From positions 2,904,334 to 2,968,333 of the forward strand of contig OY365810.1 of NCBI GenBank assembly GCA_959347315.1: DNA of 64,000 nucleotides. The letters run 5' to 3'. This DNA is from Bimastos eiseni (lineage: Eukaryota > Annelida > Clitellata > Crassiclitellata > Lumbricidae). Numbering within the stretch: the stretch's first letter is position 1; the number at the start of each line of letters is the position of its first letter. Shown one piece after another: positions 1 through 11,448 of this stretch. The translations under genes and the position numbers were made by a program. The notes beneath the pieces were generated by a model. The model searched no databases and was not told the DNA's origin. It worked only from the letters and a program-made list of their open reading frames with translations.

Positions 1-164
1 GTATGTATGATTGCCTACCCACAGCAAAGGCACAGGAGAAGTTATGCAAGATAAAACATAAATAAGGTTAATTTTAATCTTCCTTAACCCCTTTAGCATC
101 CAGTAAAATTTTTAAAACTTACCCTTATACGGCAAGCAAATTTTATATCTGCATATCTATGTAA

Positions 165-324
165 GTATGTATATATGTATATAAGTATGTTTATCTGTAT
201 ATAAATATGTTTATATGTATATAAGTATGTTTATATGTATATAAGTATGTTTATATGTATATAAGTATGTTTATATGTATATAAGTATGTTTATATGTAT
301 ATAAATATGTTTATATGTATATAT
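165..324. repeat. 20-bp tandem repeat, eight units
   Basis: Eight near-identical copies of a 20-bp unit (consensus GTATGTTTATATGTATATAA) run head to tail. They lie inside the piggyBac-like element. Reading frames through them give only Tyr/Ile/Met/Val-rich low-complexity peptides, which are not genes. Confidence 0.9.
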
Positions 325-657
325 GTATTTAAATACATATTTATATATGTGTATGTATATGTGTATATATATGTATATATATATGCATACACATGTAATT
401 TATGTATACATATGTGTATATATATATATATATATATATGTATATACATTCATGTATATGTATGTATGTATGTATGCATATGTATATATATATATGTATT
501 TAGATATGTATATATGCATATATATATGTATACATGTGTATATATATAAGTATATATATATTCGTATGTATATGCATGTAAGTATACTTATGTATATGTA
601 TGTATGTGTGCATGTACGTACGTATGTATGTATTTATGTCTGTATGTATGTATGTAT
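325..657. repeat. TA / TATG microsatellite
   Basis: A degenerate mixture of (TA)n, (TATG)n and (GTAT)n continuing from the 20-bp repeat. It is open in several frames only because of its composition. Confidence 0.9.
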
Positions 658-745
658 AGTAAATTGGACAATTATATTCGGGTTTGCTGTCTAATGGTTG
701 GTTATTAAGGAGGAATATAATCGGGTTTGCCGCTAAAGGGGTTAA

Positions 746-1630
746 TAAAGTTAATACTCGAACCAATGCATCCAAGCAGTTGCTGCTCTTGACTTTGCCG
801 ATAATAGCAAATCTTTTCTTTAAAGTGGGAGAAGGATGACAACAACTTCACTGATACATGTAATACTGTCTAGCTACATCGAACAAGCGACGAATATGTT
901 ACACACTGCTCTTACTGGACACGAACATTAACCTACAGAACCTAAAACACAACAATGAATCCATAAATACACTTCTGTGAACCATTTAATAATACCTAAA
1001 TTGTTAACAAATCTCATAACTAACTTTGCTTGTATGACCACATTACAGCAGCATATTAGTTTTAACAATTAATAACAAATCAGATATCTGGACCAAAGAT
1101 CAACTGACAAGGCTTCACTATACAACATCAATTAGAAATCTGCTGATAGCATTAGTTTCAGCATTGACTACGATACATACTGCACCAGGCCAAGTACTCG
1201 TATTTTCAGTAATACTATGAAAAATCATTGCTACGTAACTGACATCCATGATTGAACGTAGACTGCCCCAGTTGAAAGCATCAAGTACTTAGCACATACA
1301 AGATGTTTGGGATTAAACCCAGAGCTTGAAGGGAAAGATGCAGTAGAAATCAAGTGTTGTGGCTATTTTAAATCATCATATATCAGATAGTTTAAGCCAG
1401 TGAAAGTCTAACTTATACGTAGCTCCTACAATCAGACCGTTGCTAAGGAATTGACCATCAATTGATGCCTTTTGCATTTCGACAACAATCCTACAGAAAT
1501 TCCAACATTATATTGAATACACTATTATAAAATTTTTTTAGAAAGTGGGCATAAATTTATAAACAAATTACTTGAGATAATATATTTTTTGGAGGTAGGA
1601 TATCGAATGTCAAGTAGATATTTAAGTAGA
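746..1630. other. non-coding stretch downstream of the pseudokinase gene
   Basis: AT-rich sequence with no exon, repeat or RNA gene that I can recognise. The missing 3' exon(s) of the pseudokinase gene, which runs on the minus strand toward position 1, could lie here as small exons or beyond the window edge. Confidence 0.4.
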
Positions 1631-1655
1631 TGCAATTACAAAAGAAACCACTTAC

Positions 1656-1722
1656 CAGCGATTCTAAGTCACCACAGATCTCTTTAAATGAAGGTCTTTT
1701 TTAACATCATAATTCCAGCATT
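1656..1722 (-). pseudogene. duplicated kinase subdomain XI exon, frameshifted copy
   Basis: This 67-bp copy of the exon at 1900-1967 keeps the acceptor (TTTTAG) and the donor (GTAAG). It has one adenine fewer in the A-run encoding the lysines just before the RPSF motif, so the frame is lost in the middle of subdomain XI. It lies downstream of the intact copy in the transcript. It would break the reading frame if used, so it is probably skipped or dead. Confidence 0.7.
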
Positions 1723-1899
1723 CTAAAATACAGAGTACAAAACATAGCACCCATAAAAAACAACAAAAACTTTAACCCATGAGTACTGTTTAAGCATATT
1801 CCTTGGAGAGGTTCAAGGAGCCACAGCTCGCTTGATTGGTGGTGTTCCTGAATTTGGCCAATTCTCTACGTACATGCAATTACAAAAGAAACCACTTAC

Positions 1900-1967
1900 C
1901 AGCGATTCTAAGTCACTACAGATCTCTTTAAATGAAGGTCTTTTTTTAACATCATAATTCCAGCATT
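1900..1967 (-). CDS. receptor pseudokinase, exon with kinase subdomain XI (intact copy)
   Basis: 68 bp, acceptor TTTTAG, donor GTAAGT, entered in phase 1 and left in phase 0. It encodes CWNYDVKKRPSFKEIC and then DLESL, the CW...RPSF signature that closes protein-kinase domains. Joined to the exon at 3068-3219 it reads LLTKCW with no frame break. The C-terminal tail exon(s) after DLESL were not found. Reading through the donor would add about 30 unrelated residues before a stop. Confidence 0.75.
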
Positions 1968-2044
1968 CTAAAATACAGAGTACAAAACATAGCACCCATA
2001 AAAAACAACAAAAACTTTAACCCATGAGTACTGTTTAAGCATAT

Positions 2045-2505
2045 TCCTTGGAGAGGTTCAAGGAGCCACAGCTCGCTTGATTGGTGGTGTTCCTGAATTT
2101 GGCCAATTCTCTACGTACATGTGGCACGTCCTTCACTGGCTTCAAGATCAGCAGTGCATTCAATATAGGATCTCCTCTGTTGTCTGGCACTGTATTGTGG
2201 GCAATGCGCCTGTTTATCTTCAGGATCTGTTCACCTTAACTTCGGCTTGCTCTGGTCGCCAATCTTTTCACTCCTCCTCTAGAGGCGTCTTTGTAGTTTC
2301 ACATGTTCATACTACCACCAGGCAAAATAGAGCTTTCGCAATTGTGGGTCTCAGTGTTTGGAACAACCTCCCATCTGACCAGCACTCTCTCCCATGTGAC
2401 ATGTCTGGCTCTTTCTGTAAACTTCTTAAGACTTTCGTCTTTGACCGGGCCTGGGTCGAGAGTGCCTCTGAATAGCTATCTTGAAGAGGCGCTACATAAA
2501 TTGAA
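2045..2505 (+). mobile_element. LINE 3' end (CR1/L2-like) fragment
   Basis: The plus-strand translation has the C-terminal signature of CR1/L2-type reverse transcriptases: ARLIGGVPEF, then VLHWLQDQQCIQYRI, APVYLQDLF, a gap, AFAIVGLSVWNNLP, and LLKTFVF shortly before the stop. The 3' tail has the 'agtgcctctg ... gaagaggcgct' motif shared with fragments at 24.4, 28.0 and 54.4 kb. The fragment is 5'-truncated and sits in an intron of the pseudokinase gene on the opposite strand. Its first ~75 bp are part of the local tandem duplication. Confidence 0.75.
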
Positions 2506-3067
2506 TTGATTCATATTCAATAGAAAGGCCCTCGTCATCAAGCTCTATTCTAAATCAAATATCTTGTAACTAGGTTGCAGTGTGCCAACTTTGTGTTGCT
2601 AATTAACGAAAATCATTATCAGTATGACACCATGACTGAATCAAACAAAGCATTCTCTTTGGTAGCGGTCTTTATCTGTGTTATTTAGCATTTGAGATTC
2701 AGGACTACAGGCAGAGTTCACAGTCCTTACAGATGTGCATATGTAATCAAGTTCATGACTCCAGATCTTACCTCTGCATTACTAAACAGTAATCATAGCT
2801 ATTTAACTGAGATTTCGAGGGTTCTAGGGATCATGACACGTACAACATACACTGAATTAGCAGCAGTGATAGAGGTGGTAGTGGATGTTGGAGGTCGTAT
2901 TCATACTAGTAATAATAGCAGCAAAAGTGACAGTATTAGTAGCAATATGCTTCATTACTCTAAAAGATAAAGGATTCATAAGAGAAGTCAGAGCCAGGCC
3001 TGTTTCACAAAAAGATACCTTCACATATGAAGATGATGTGATGCATAAGGTTAAAGAAAACACTAAC

Positions 3068-3219
3068 TTGTTAGGAGTTTCCGTAACGGTTCAGGACATG
3101 AGCCTGGAATCTCTAAATTCAGCATTTTGTTTGAGGCCAGATTCGTCCGTTCTCTCTCTTTCTTCACGTGTCTGAATGGAATATCTCGTGTCAATATCTC
3201 CCAGATTGTAACACCATAG
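3068..3219 (-). CDS. receptor pseudokinase, exon with kinase subdomains IX-X
   Basis: 152 bp with acceptor TTTTGTAG and donor GTTAGT. It completes the DVW-S-YG junction with the previous exon (phase 2) and continues YGVTIWEILTRDIPFR, then EIPGSCPEPLRKLL. The WxxLTxxxPFR and IPxxCPEP wording is close to mixed-lineage kinases (TKL group) rather than to classical receptor tyrosine kinases. It leaves in phase 1 toward the CW...RPSF exon. Confidence 0.8.
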
Positions 3220-3437
3220 CTACAAAAGCAAAAGCATAGAAACCAACATCTGTGAACTGATGCTGATAAGAAGTCATTGGCTAAGCTAATAGTGCCAAGA
3301 ATGGTAGGTAAGTAGCCTATATTTGTCTCTGAAAAGCACACATGGATTACATGATACAGACTATTTAAAGCACATTTAAATAAATCCCCGGTATACAGGA
3401 TGTGATATTCTTTTCAAGAAGAAACAATTTATTTCAC

Positions 3438-3609
3438 CTCCAGACATCACTCAGCATTGAGGATGGTTCATTGAGAATGCATTCGGGCGCCATCCAAGCC
3501 ATTGTTCCTTCTACTGACACAACGGTCGAGTGATCATGCACCTTTGCTAGAGTGTAACCTCCTATCTTGAGTGTGTTTGGCAAAACATTTGCAGATTCCA
3601 TCACCAGCA
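3438..3609 (-). CDS. receptor pseudokinase, exon with activation segment
   Basis: 172 bp with acceptor TATGTCATAG and donor GTGAAA. It begins with the VLV of the catalytic loop. The DFG position reads KIGGYTLAK instead of K-I-x-DFG-L-A-K, so the metal-binding Asp and its neighbours are Gly-Tyr-Thr. The activation segment ends GTMAWMAPECI, an intact APE motif with the WMAPE form seen in TKL kinases, and SDVW follows at the next junction. Loss of DFG together with the HRN change in the preceding exon argues against phosphotransfer. Confidence 0.82.
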
Positions 3610-4903
3610 CTATGACATAAAAACAAAGGACATGATGGAATTCCAAAGAGGAACTGTTGCCCTTATTTTACGACATTTGTTACAGCATCCGTGAAGTACC
3701 TCTCAAGAATGGTAAAGTAAAGTTTCAATACAGGTAAGATCTCGTGAAACACAATGTATTATTTAAGACGTTAACATAACAAATATTTCACACCAAAAGG
3801 CTCACTGAAACTACAGAACCTCTAAAAACGCGTGTAGCATATCAACAAATCGGAGGCACATTTTAAATATGTCATGTAATCTTATATCAGTAATTTCGAT
3901 ATAGCACACGTTCAGTATAAACCTCATCAGAAGTGCTCTCGACTGAATGCTGGAAAACCAGGATCGAACAAAATGATTTTCAAGAATAGAGGCAAGGAAT
4001 AATAAAATTCATCTATTGAAATGTCACACCGCAGTCCATCACACAACGTGAAATTGTTTAGTACCATAATTCAATCGAGGAACAGCCGCCAATAAGGCGA
4101 GCCTTAGTTGGACAATTTCTCATTGTAAATTGAGTTCATGGGTTTTACCTAAGATTTCAGCATAGCACACTAGGAATGACGTTCACTATCAAGAATTTAT
4201 GTGACCTACATCTAAGAGCACAACAACTTTTAGAGATGGGGAATGTTGATCTCAGGAATACCACGAAATTCATGTTTAATAAGCAAGGTTACCAATCCAC
4301 AAATTTGACTGACTCCAGCGAAGCTTCTGAGCTGGATGTTCTAGTTGAAATTAATAACTATACACAAATTTCTTAACAAATGATGTACCTTTCATTGCAG
4401 TTAGTTATTTAACAGAAATATAATATACCAGAAATCTAATCATTTCAGTTTTAATAAATTTTTGCACATAATAAAATCTTAGTTTCATCATGTTGTTTCA
4501 TCATTTCAACTTTTTGACAACATGCACCTCTTTTAAACAGGTTTAATTAATGTTATCCCAAAAAACTAGAGGTCAGAGCTTAATACTCATGAATATTAGT
4601 TCACGTGAAAGTCGCTTAATGAAACTGGATAGAGGATGGCAATGGAATAAATTGAGTCAATTTTAACACAAATTCTGGATTTAAATTAAGCCAGTCTAAA
4701 CTTAAAGTATAAGTGAAAATTAAATATCCTTTATCTCAGATTTTTCACAGTGCTATATAAATTCTCCGAAATAAACTGCAGTGCTGTAATACACACAAAC
4801 CTTATTCTATCTTAAAAGTTGCTTAATAAAACTGGGAAAATGAATGCAATTGAATAACTGAGATCAACTTGTTGACTATAACACAAATTCTAAATTTTGT
4901 CGT

Positions 4904-5082
4904 TAGTGGCAGGGCTGCATGGAAGCAAAATACGCAATTGCGTAACAATAGACAGATAAAAGATCAATTTTTCATGAAATAATGTTACATTATTCAGCAT
5001 GTTTTAAATGAACACGCACGTATTGCCACTATTGCGTACTGCCACTATTGCGTACCAAATTTTCAAGGCCAGCCCACCACTA
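4904..5082. mobile_element. 179-bp hAT-like MITE with 8-bp TSD
   Basis: Terminal inverted repeats start TAGTGGCAGGGCTG on the left and, read from the other side, TAGTGGTGGGCTGG on the right. They are flanked by the exact 8-bp direct repeat TTTGTCGT (4896-4903 and 5083-5090). The size, the 8-bp target duplication and the absence of coding capacity fit a nonautonomous hAT element. It lies in an intron of the pseudokinase gene. Confidence 0.7.
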
Positions 5083-5889
5083 TTTGTCGTGAACCTATCT
5101 TCAGTGAACCATTCATTCGCAAAAACCATTCGATGCGGAAACTTCAACACACACGGCTAAAGATTCCAATAAAACAGTCCATTAAATTGAATGAAGATTG
5201 TATACAGAGAAATCTGTACATTTTAAACCCGCAGTTGAACTTAACAGGTCACAAACGCACTAAAATTACGTGTTTATTCAACAGCACATGAATAAAACTA
5301 AACCAGGTTGCCATCACGTGATGATATCTAGTTTGGGAGCTATCAGATTGGTCGCCAATTTAAGTTCAGATCAACTCGCATCAATGTTGCGTTAAACTCG
5401 CTTGCGTGGCGACCCTCTATTACTTTAATTTTTCTCCGAAAAATAGTCTCCGCTGTTCGAATAGTCTTTATAGAGGTGAGCTACTTACATATATGATTCC
5501 TGGGTGCGAATGGTACGTAGTCATGAAGTGGTTGAAGGGGTGAAACTGGATATGGTACACCATCTCGCACCAATATGTGTATGGCTCACAAAGAGGTTGA
5601 GGATTGGGAAGCAATGTTCAATACATTTAACAATTGTGAGGACCCGGGCTAAGTCGGGTAATTCAGCTAATAACTTATAAACAAAATTCATATTTCCTTT
5701 GAACTTAATACACAAAGATTGATAAAAGATGCCAACAATTAGACCATTGACCACATGCACAGATAAAGATAAAAAAACTTGGAACAGATAAAGTGCCCCA
5801 CATCCTGTTATGCTGCCCGTTATGGGACAATTAAATGCCCCAGAATGATTTTTGATTGAATCAAATGATAAAAGAAACCGAATACAAAC

Positions 5890-6313
5890 CATGAGCTGAT
5901 TTTAGGTTTCTATGGAATATCTTATTGTCATGAAGATATTTCATTCCATCAGCAATCTGCAGAGCCCAGTTTTGAACGATTTCAAATTCAAAAGGCTGAT
6001 AAGGAGCTGAAGAATCTTTTGGGCGAAGAATCTTGTCCAGAGATCTTGCTTCTGCATATTCCATCACAATGTAGAGGGCTGGTGATGTAAACCAAACCTC
6101 GAACACTTCAACTATGTGTGCATCTTTAAATTTTATGCAATGATCTCTCAGCTGAGTGATTTCCTCTATTGTTTCATCTGTTAATTTATCTGGACAATAT
6201 AGGATCTGTTTCAAAATGCATTTCTTGTCATTCCACCTAAATGGACCATAAACAGCCGCAGATGTTCCTTTGTCCATGAAGTACCGGTGAGTGGCTAATG
6301 TGCCAACCATATC
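5890..6313 (-). CDS. receptor pseudokinase, exon with kinase N-lobe and catalytic loop
   Basis: 424 bp with acceptor GTGTTTCAG and donor GTTTGT, phase 0 in and phase 1 out. It encodes the N-lobe and the first part of the C-lobe. The glycine loop is degenerate (DKGTSAAVY). The ATP-anchoring lysine is present in CILKQI. A plausible alpha-C Glu lies in ETIEEITQL and the hinge is IVMEYAEA. The catalytic loop reads FHRNLKSAH where active kinases have HRD-x4-N, so both the catalytic Asp (now Asn) and the Mg-binding Asn (now His) are replaced. With the missing DFG this makes a pseudokinase that keeps only the beta-3 lysine. Confidence 0.85.
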
Positions 6314-6693
6314 CTGAAACACAAAATGAAGACCTAGATCCTACTGCTATTGTTAACTCAACTTGAGCATCACCACTGCAACCATCGATTAATCAATCAC
6401 TCAATCATAATTGAGCAGTTGTACATGGATGAATACATATTGATATTTATATAGAATCTATGTAAAAATGTAAGAAGGTGCAACATAGACTCCTCGAATA
6501 AAGTCTCATCAGAGCGCGGTTCAATACAAGAAAAAGAATGTCATACCTAGTACTACCATGAGTCCATAGTACTACAACTACCATTAAATTATGACAGGCC
6601 AGTTGGTTATCAAAACGAAAATAGTAAATTGGCATACCACAATAAAAAATCAACATAAAACTTACACAAAGGGGAAAAAAGGCATACACCTAC

Positions 6694-6737
6694 CTGGCCA
6701 GTAATAATCGGCTCAGAAAACCGACCGTCCTCTGGAT
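6694..6737 (-). CDS. receptor pseudokinase, juxtamembrane exon
   Basis: 44-bp exon with acceptor TTTAATTTTAG and donor GTAGGT. It enters in phase 1, matching the TM exon, and leaves in phase 0, matching the kinase N-lobe exon. It encodes about 14 residues (PEDGRFSEPIITGQ), leaving a very short juxtamembrane segment between the membrane and the kinase-like domain. It is supported mainly by the phase match on both sides. Confidence 0.65.
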
Positions 6738-9100
6738 CTAAAATTAAAGTCGTCAGAAATTAGTTTACATTAACTTAAAAAGGAACTAGAAATTATTTCA
6801 GACACAGCCCTTGATCAATAACGTATATCATCCCGTTATGAATGCATCGTAAAATAAATTTATATCATCATCATTATTGGAATCTAACAGAGCTTCCTTA
6901 AAGGAACTGGTTTCCCACCGAGTCGTGTTACATTGAATCCTGGAGGCACATGTGCATGTAGTTTGCTAATGATGATGCTATTTAAATCCTGATATTTAAA
7001 CAAATACAGACTACAAAAACCCATTTAAGTCGATGACCTTTGTAACCAGGCATTCATTTATCAGCATGAGTTAGGAAACAAGTGTGTCAAATGCTGGTAA
7101 TAAACTGTTAGAGGAGGACTTCTTGATGTAAGTTAGAGAAATATTCCAATAAAACAGCATCATTATAGGGGCCACCAATTTCATAGAAATCCGGGAAAAT
7201 TGGTTCTCCATTCCCTGTAAGCAGTCGCATATTTTTTACACCCACACCTGTGTATGTATACGCTTGACATCCCCAAATCCAATACGACATTCTACATTAA
7301 ATCCATGCAGAAACAATCAAGGAATAATATTAACATGCTTAATAAAACAAAAATGTGTAATCCATGTTGGACTTGTGGAAGACTGCATAATAGTTAATAA
7401 AAGTCATAAACACCTTTTATATCATCATCATTATGATGATGATATAAGAAGTCCTACTATCCCAGCAGTGGTGACTCATTTGAAGTCCAATACAGAAAAT
7501 AATTGAAGTTCTAAACCCAAATCGTATCCACATTACCAGTACTCATCCCCAATGTAAGCCTTATTATTATTAGTCATATCTATGCATTTGGTTAACCACA
7601 CAGACTAAATTGATAGATCTTAGAATAGAAATAACTCCATTATTCCAGTATGCCATATCTCAAGAGAAGCTATGTCAATCAAATGAATGGATTTGAGATG
7701 CCATACGCTGAGGAAAAAATATCCGGTGACTGCATCATAGAAAACTTCAAATTTAAAATGAACTCACCGAATAGCGGCAATCCAATTTCCGTAGTGGGAG
7801 CTGAACGAGCAATCACAAAAATAGAACACTAAATACATCTTATTCAATGCTAAGCAATGCTGATAAGCTCCAGTTGCACAAAATTTAAACTGTTACTCGG
7901 CATTGTAGATTGCTGTGTAAAAACAGCAAACTTAAAATAACAGTGGCATCACGAACAAATGACACTGATTCAGCATGGCCAGATTGCTGATGTGTTAAGC
8001 AATGAACGAAAAAGCCAAATGTTGAATCTGTGCAATGAATGCTTCGGTCCTGTTCCATTTCCCAGCCATGTTCCTAACAAATGTCATTATTAGACAATTA
8101 TTCATCCCAGGTGAAAAGTTAATTAACAGTCGGCGGCAAAGGTTGTGAGGACGCATCCCACGGGTACCATAGGCTAGTAGTGTCAATGTGCCAATGAAAT
8201 CTAATAAGAAATTTGCACTGAGCAAAGCTTCTACAATAATAATAGCACTTTTTTTTATAAAATTAAAACTGACAAACAGCACTATCATCACATTATATTT
8301 ATCTATTTTACTAAATTTTTAACACATGCAAAAGCACACCGAAATGTGAATCTTAGGTGTGGAATATCAGTCACTAGGAGAAGACGCACATAGATTTCGA
8401 AGAAAGGAAGTGAATTTCAGCAATGAGTCTTGGAATGAATAGCTTGTGGTGGCCTAGTGTATAAACTGAGAGACAGGCTTTATTGTCATTGTCAATACAG
8501 AAATGATCGAGGGTAGAGGCAAGAACAGAATTGGTGTCCAGAGTAGCCTCTGTGGTATGAGCATCGACTTATAGGGACCGAAACTGTGAGTGGAAGTAAT
8601 GTGTTTTTTCATATGTGCAAGAAAAATGTTCAAGGATCTTAGAAATGTTATTGAGACTGGAGTCAAGTCTGCAGTTATATATTATCAATGCTGTGAATGA
8701 ATCTCAGTAGCCTTAAGGAAAGAGGAATAACTGAGAAAGTGGTATCTGCTGACAACAGAATTTAAAACACTTTTCTTATTTGAGGGGTTATTTGTACTGA
8801 TTAGGTTGCTCTGTGAGAGGCACCTGAGACTTCTCAAGTGTAGAAAACGACTGAATTCAAAATCTGCTCACCATCTGGTCTTAACTTTATGAGTAGCAAA
8901 TTAATAACAATTGCTCTACCTAGCCAATTCTGCCAATGTACCCTAACCTAATTGTTAAAGTCAACATCTAACATAATGTAAATAAACTTGCAAATTCAAA
9001 ACTCATATTGAAGAATAAAATCCGAAAGGCTAACCAAGAAGGAAATACAATAAAGTAGAGAAATTTGATAAAGAAATTCTAAGTAAACATGTAGACTTAC
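6738..9100 (-). other. pseudokinase gene intron region
   Basis: About 2.4 kb between the juxtamembrane and TM exons, AT-rich. It holds a small perfect palindrome of TCA/ATG triplets near 7420-7446 and a 60-codon minus-strand frame at 7108-7290 preceded by a possible acceptor. No recognised domain or element is present. Confidence 0.4.
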
Positions 9101-9220
9101 TTGATTTCTTCCACTCTTCCCAGCACTTATATCGTTTGTGTAAACAAACAAAAATGATAAAAAAGATCACAGATGCTAGAAGAAGAAGGACAAACAGACC
9201 ATATAGAGCAGCACTCTGAT
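9101..9220 (-). CDS. receptor pseudokinase, transmembrane exon
   Basis: 120 bp, phase 1-1, acceptor TATATTTTCAG, donor GTAAGTC. It encodes a strongly hydrophobic single-pass helix (ALYGLFVLLLLASVIFFII, then FVCL) followed by the basic stop-transfer stretch HKRYK and a short cytoplasmic stub ending WKKS. It separates the three upstream Ig-like exons from the downstream kinase exons, which gives a type I receptor topology. Confidence 0.85.
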
Positions 9221-9851
9221 CTGAAAATATATAAAATATAAATATAATATAAATAAAATAAAAAATAAAAAATAACCTTCCTATCCATACTCTCTCCACC
9301 AGTCATCCTCAACCATGAGCAAAAGAAAATCTCACACTTTACAAATATTCATATTTGCACTATTAATGATTAGCAAGGTCGAATCGGTAATTTGCTTTGA
9401 AGCAATTGACTTCAGGTGTCTGCGCCGACTTATCCAAAGCCTGAAAAGTTTTCGAACATTTTTTCCTGTGAACAATGCTCACCCAAAATACACAAGTGTA
9501 TTATTTAACTCAAAATTATGAATGTATGTGATCTAGGCTATCTGAATTTTTTATTTTGCTCTGTAAAGAAATGACATAATAAAATCACGTCACACTTTTA
9601 ATGAAGAAATAGTGCACATAATGACTTCTGCGAAAATCTTAACTAACCAATAATTGGAGCATGGATCGCAAAAGATGCCAATGAGGTGCTTCCCAGGTAA
9701 CAGATAATTAATTTGCATTAAAAGATTACCACTGTTGAAATGAAACTATAGATGATAATATCAACACAGTTTTGTGCAAGGATTAGAACATGATAAAATT
9801 TTTAAATGCTTTTATTCTCTCCACATGTTAAGAACTAACACAATCAACTAC

Positions 9852-10070
9852 CTGAAGATTCAACATGATATTCCATCGCCGTGAATTTGCACGATTCATT
9901 TTGTCGCTTCATTTCACATTCTGCTTTGCATTTGTAACCTCCTGGGTGCTGTTCACCCAGATTTTCATTTGCAGAAACTTCTGTATCCTTATCATTGTAC
10001 CATTTGTAAGTGCAATTCTGGCTGGTATTAGCAGAACACCGAACATTGTTGTCTTCCGAGCGCAGAGCAT
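9852..10070 (-). CDS. receptor pseudokinase, Ig-like domain 3
   Basis: 219 bp, phase 1-1, acceptor TTTAAATTAG, donor GTAGTT. It is a short Ig-like module (~73 residues): a first Cys in NNVRCSA, the core Trp in CTYKWYND and the C-terminal PGGYKCKAEC in the position of the D-x-G-x-Y-x-C motif. Extra cysteines (ECEMK, ESCKF) suggest additional disulfides. N-glycosylation sequons are visible (NTS, NCT, NES). Confidence 0.7.
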
Positions 10071-10471
10071 CTAATTTAAAACACAAGAAATTTATATTTC
10101 TACGATGGCAAATATTGCAATGGGCAGCTCCCGGGTGTAGATATGACACTGACAAGACAGTGACGTGAACAGCTCAAGGCAACAGAGAAACCAAAACATA
10201 CACTCTCCTCTCTGCTCTATATTCTTTTAACTAAAAAATTAGAAGATGGTTAGTCGCATCTACTAATCATCAACTGTATTTTTTATCACAGCATAAACCA
10301 TCTCATAAAATTACTACTTGTACAAATCATTGATTCCAATTTCCCAAAATAACTGTAGTTTTGGGACAAGGTTGTCTTCAGCTACACAGTTAAAACATTT
10401 TATAGAAATTTACATGAGCCTCTAGGATATAAATTCGATTTCCAGCATTTTTTGATGAATTGTTTACTAAC

Positions 10472-10783
10472 ATTTGATTTTGATAGGACCAACAGAGCAT
10501 CCATGTTGTTGTCTTCGTGCTTTTGTTGTTTGGCAAGTAAAAGATTGATTGTTAAAAGTCAGGTTGCCTTTTAGAAGCAGCTCGCACGAAGTTGAAGGTT
10601 TACACATAACCAGAGATGAATTGCTCTCGTCACCAGATACCTTCCATTCCAATGTAGGAAGAATGTTGCCATGGGAGGATGTAAGATTACAAGTCAACTG
10701 AATCTCATCTGGTTGAAGACCACAATCATTCTGTCCAACAACTCCATCTGGATTCATGTTAGACTCACAACTGGGATTTCCAT
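10472..10783 (-). CDS. receptor pseudokinase, Ig-like domain 2
   Basis: 312 bp, phase 1-1, acceptor TTTTTCCATCAG, donor GTTAGT. It shows the Ig pattern IQLTCNLTS (B-strand Cys), LEWKVSGD (C-strand Trp) and NQSFTCQTT (F-strand Cys), with further cysteines that may pair locally. Several N-x-S/T sequons fit an extracellular position. The usual D-x-G-x-Y is replaced by NQSFTC, so the fold assignment rests on spacing and context. Confidence 0.7.
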
Positions 10784-11448
10784 CTGATGGAAAAACAACA
10801 GAAAAAACATTTATCTGAAAAAAGTAAGCATGGAAGGCTGAATAACAACTTACTGTAAAACCAAAATTTACTATCAGGTTTCAGGGATAGTACTTGAGAG
10901 TTAAAACTAGAAGAAACTGAGTTCCAATGCAGAATTTATGGCATCACCAAGTTTTGGTAGGATTGAAGAAATCTGAATAAAAATCGAATATATCAAGTTA
11001 TGTCAACCCCTTATTAATTAAGGACCACTGTTCTTTCCTCAACTAAAAACTACAAAGATGTATTCAAATTATGCCAAAGCAGTAATCATATTTACGTAAA
11101 TGAAAAGAGCATGAACAATTAATTATTTCCTTTCAATGGTGTGGTCCCATATTGTGTCACAAAGTTCAACTATGTGTTTCGACTGACAATCATTGAATTC
11201 AGCAACCCAACTGAACCAGTGGCTGGCTCCATAGATCCTCTTATAAAACATGAGCACATCATGGTTTTCTGTGCATGTACACGCTAGATAATACTTCTGG
11301 GACAATCTCTTAAAAAAATATGTTCTGCTCCACTAGAAATGACTCAAAAACACATAATCAGTTTTATATTATAAAGGTTCTTTAAAGGCAATCATTATTT
11401 ATGCATACAGATACACATATGAAATGCCTACAAAAGATGTAATATAAA

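Larger units (their letters stand above)
88..741. mobile_element. piggyBac-like nonautonomous element (MITE)
   Basis: TTAA stands on both sides (84-87 and 742-745). Inside them the ends are inverted: CCCCTTTAGC on the left and GCTAAAGGGG on the right. A TTAA target duplication with termini starting CCC is the hallmark of the piggyBac superfamily. The right end carries an internal direct repeat (CGGGTTTGC twice, near 680 and 722). No transposase is present; most of the interior is simple repeat, so this is a nonautonomous element that has collected a microsatellite. Confidence 0.65.
1631..2119. repeat. tandem duplication of kinase exon plus LINE edge (244 + 245 bp)
   Basis: Positions 1631-1874 are repeated at 1875-2119 with almost no differences. 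Each copy holds the same minus-strand kinase exon, its intron flank and the first ~75 bp of a LINE fragment that continues only after the second copy. The duplication therefore happened after the LINE landed in the intron. The copies differ by one base in a poly-T run (six T at 1697-1702, seven at 1941-1947), which shifts the frame of the exon in the first copy. Confidence 0.9.

Noticed and set aside
295..775. Long open frames rich in Tyr, Ile and Met
   Set aside because: They are translations of the TA/TATG microsatellite and the 20-bp tandem repeat.
6000..6060. Calling the kinase an active receptor tyrosine kinase
   Set aside because: Catalytic Asp, loop Asn and DFG Asp are all replaced, and the C-lobe wording is TKL/MLK-like.
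7108..7290. 60-codon minus frame ending DFYEIGGPYND...EVLL, with a possible acceptor before it
   Set aside because: It could be an alternative terminal exon of the pseudokinase gene, but there is no recognised domain. The TM, juxtamembrane and kinase exons join in phase without it.
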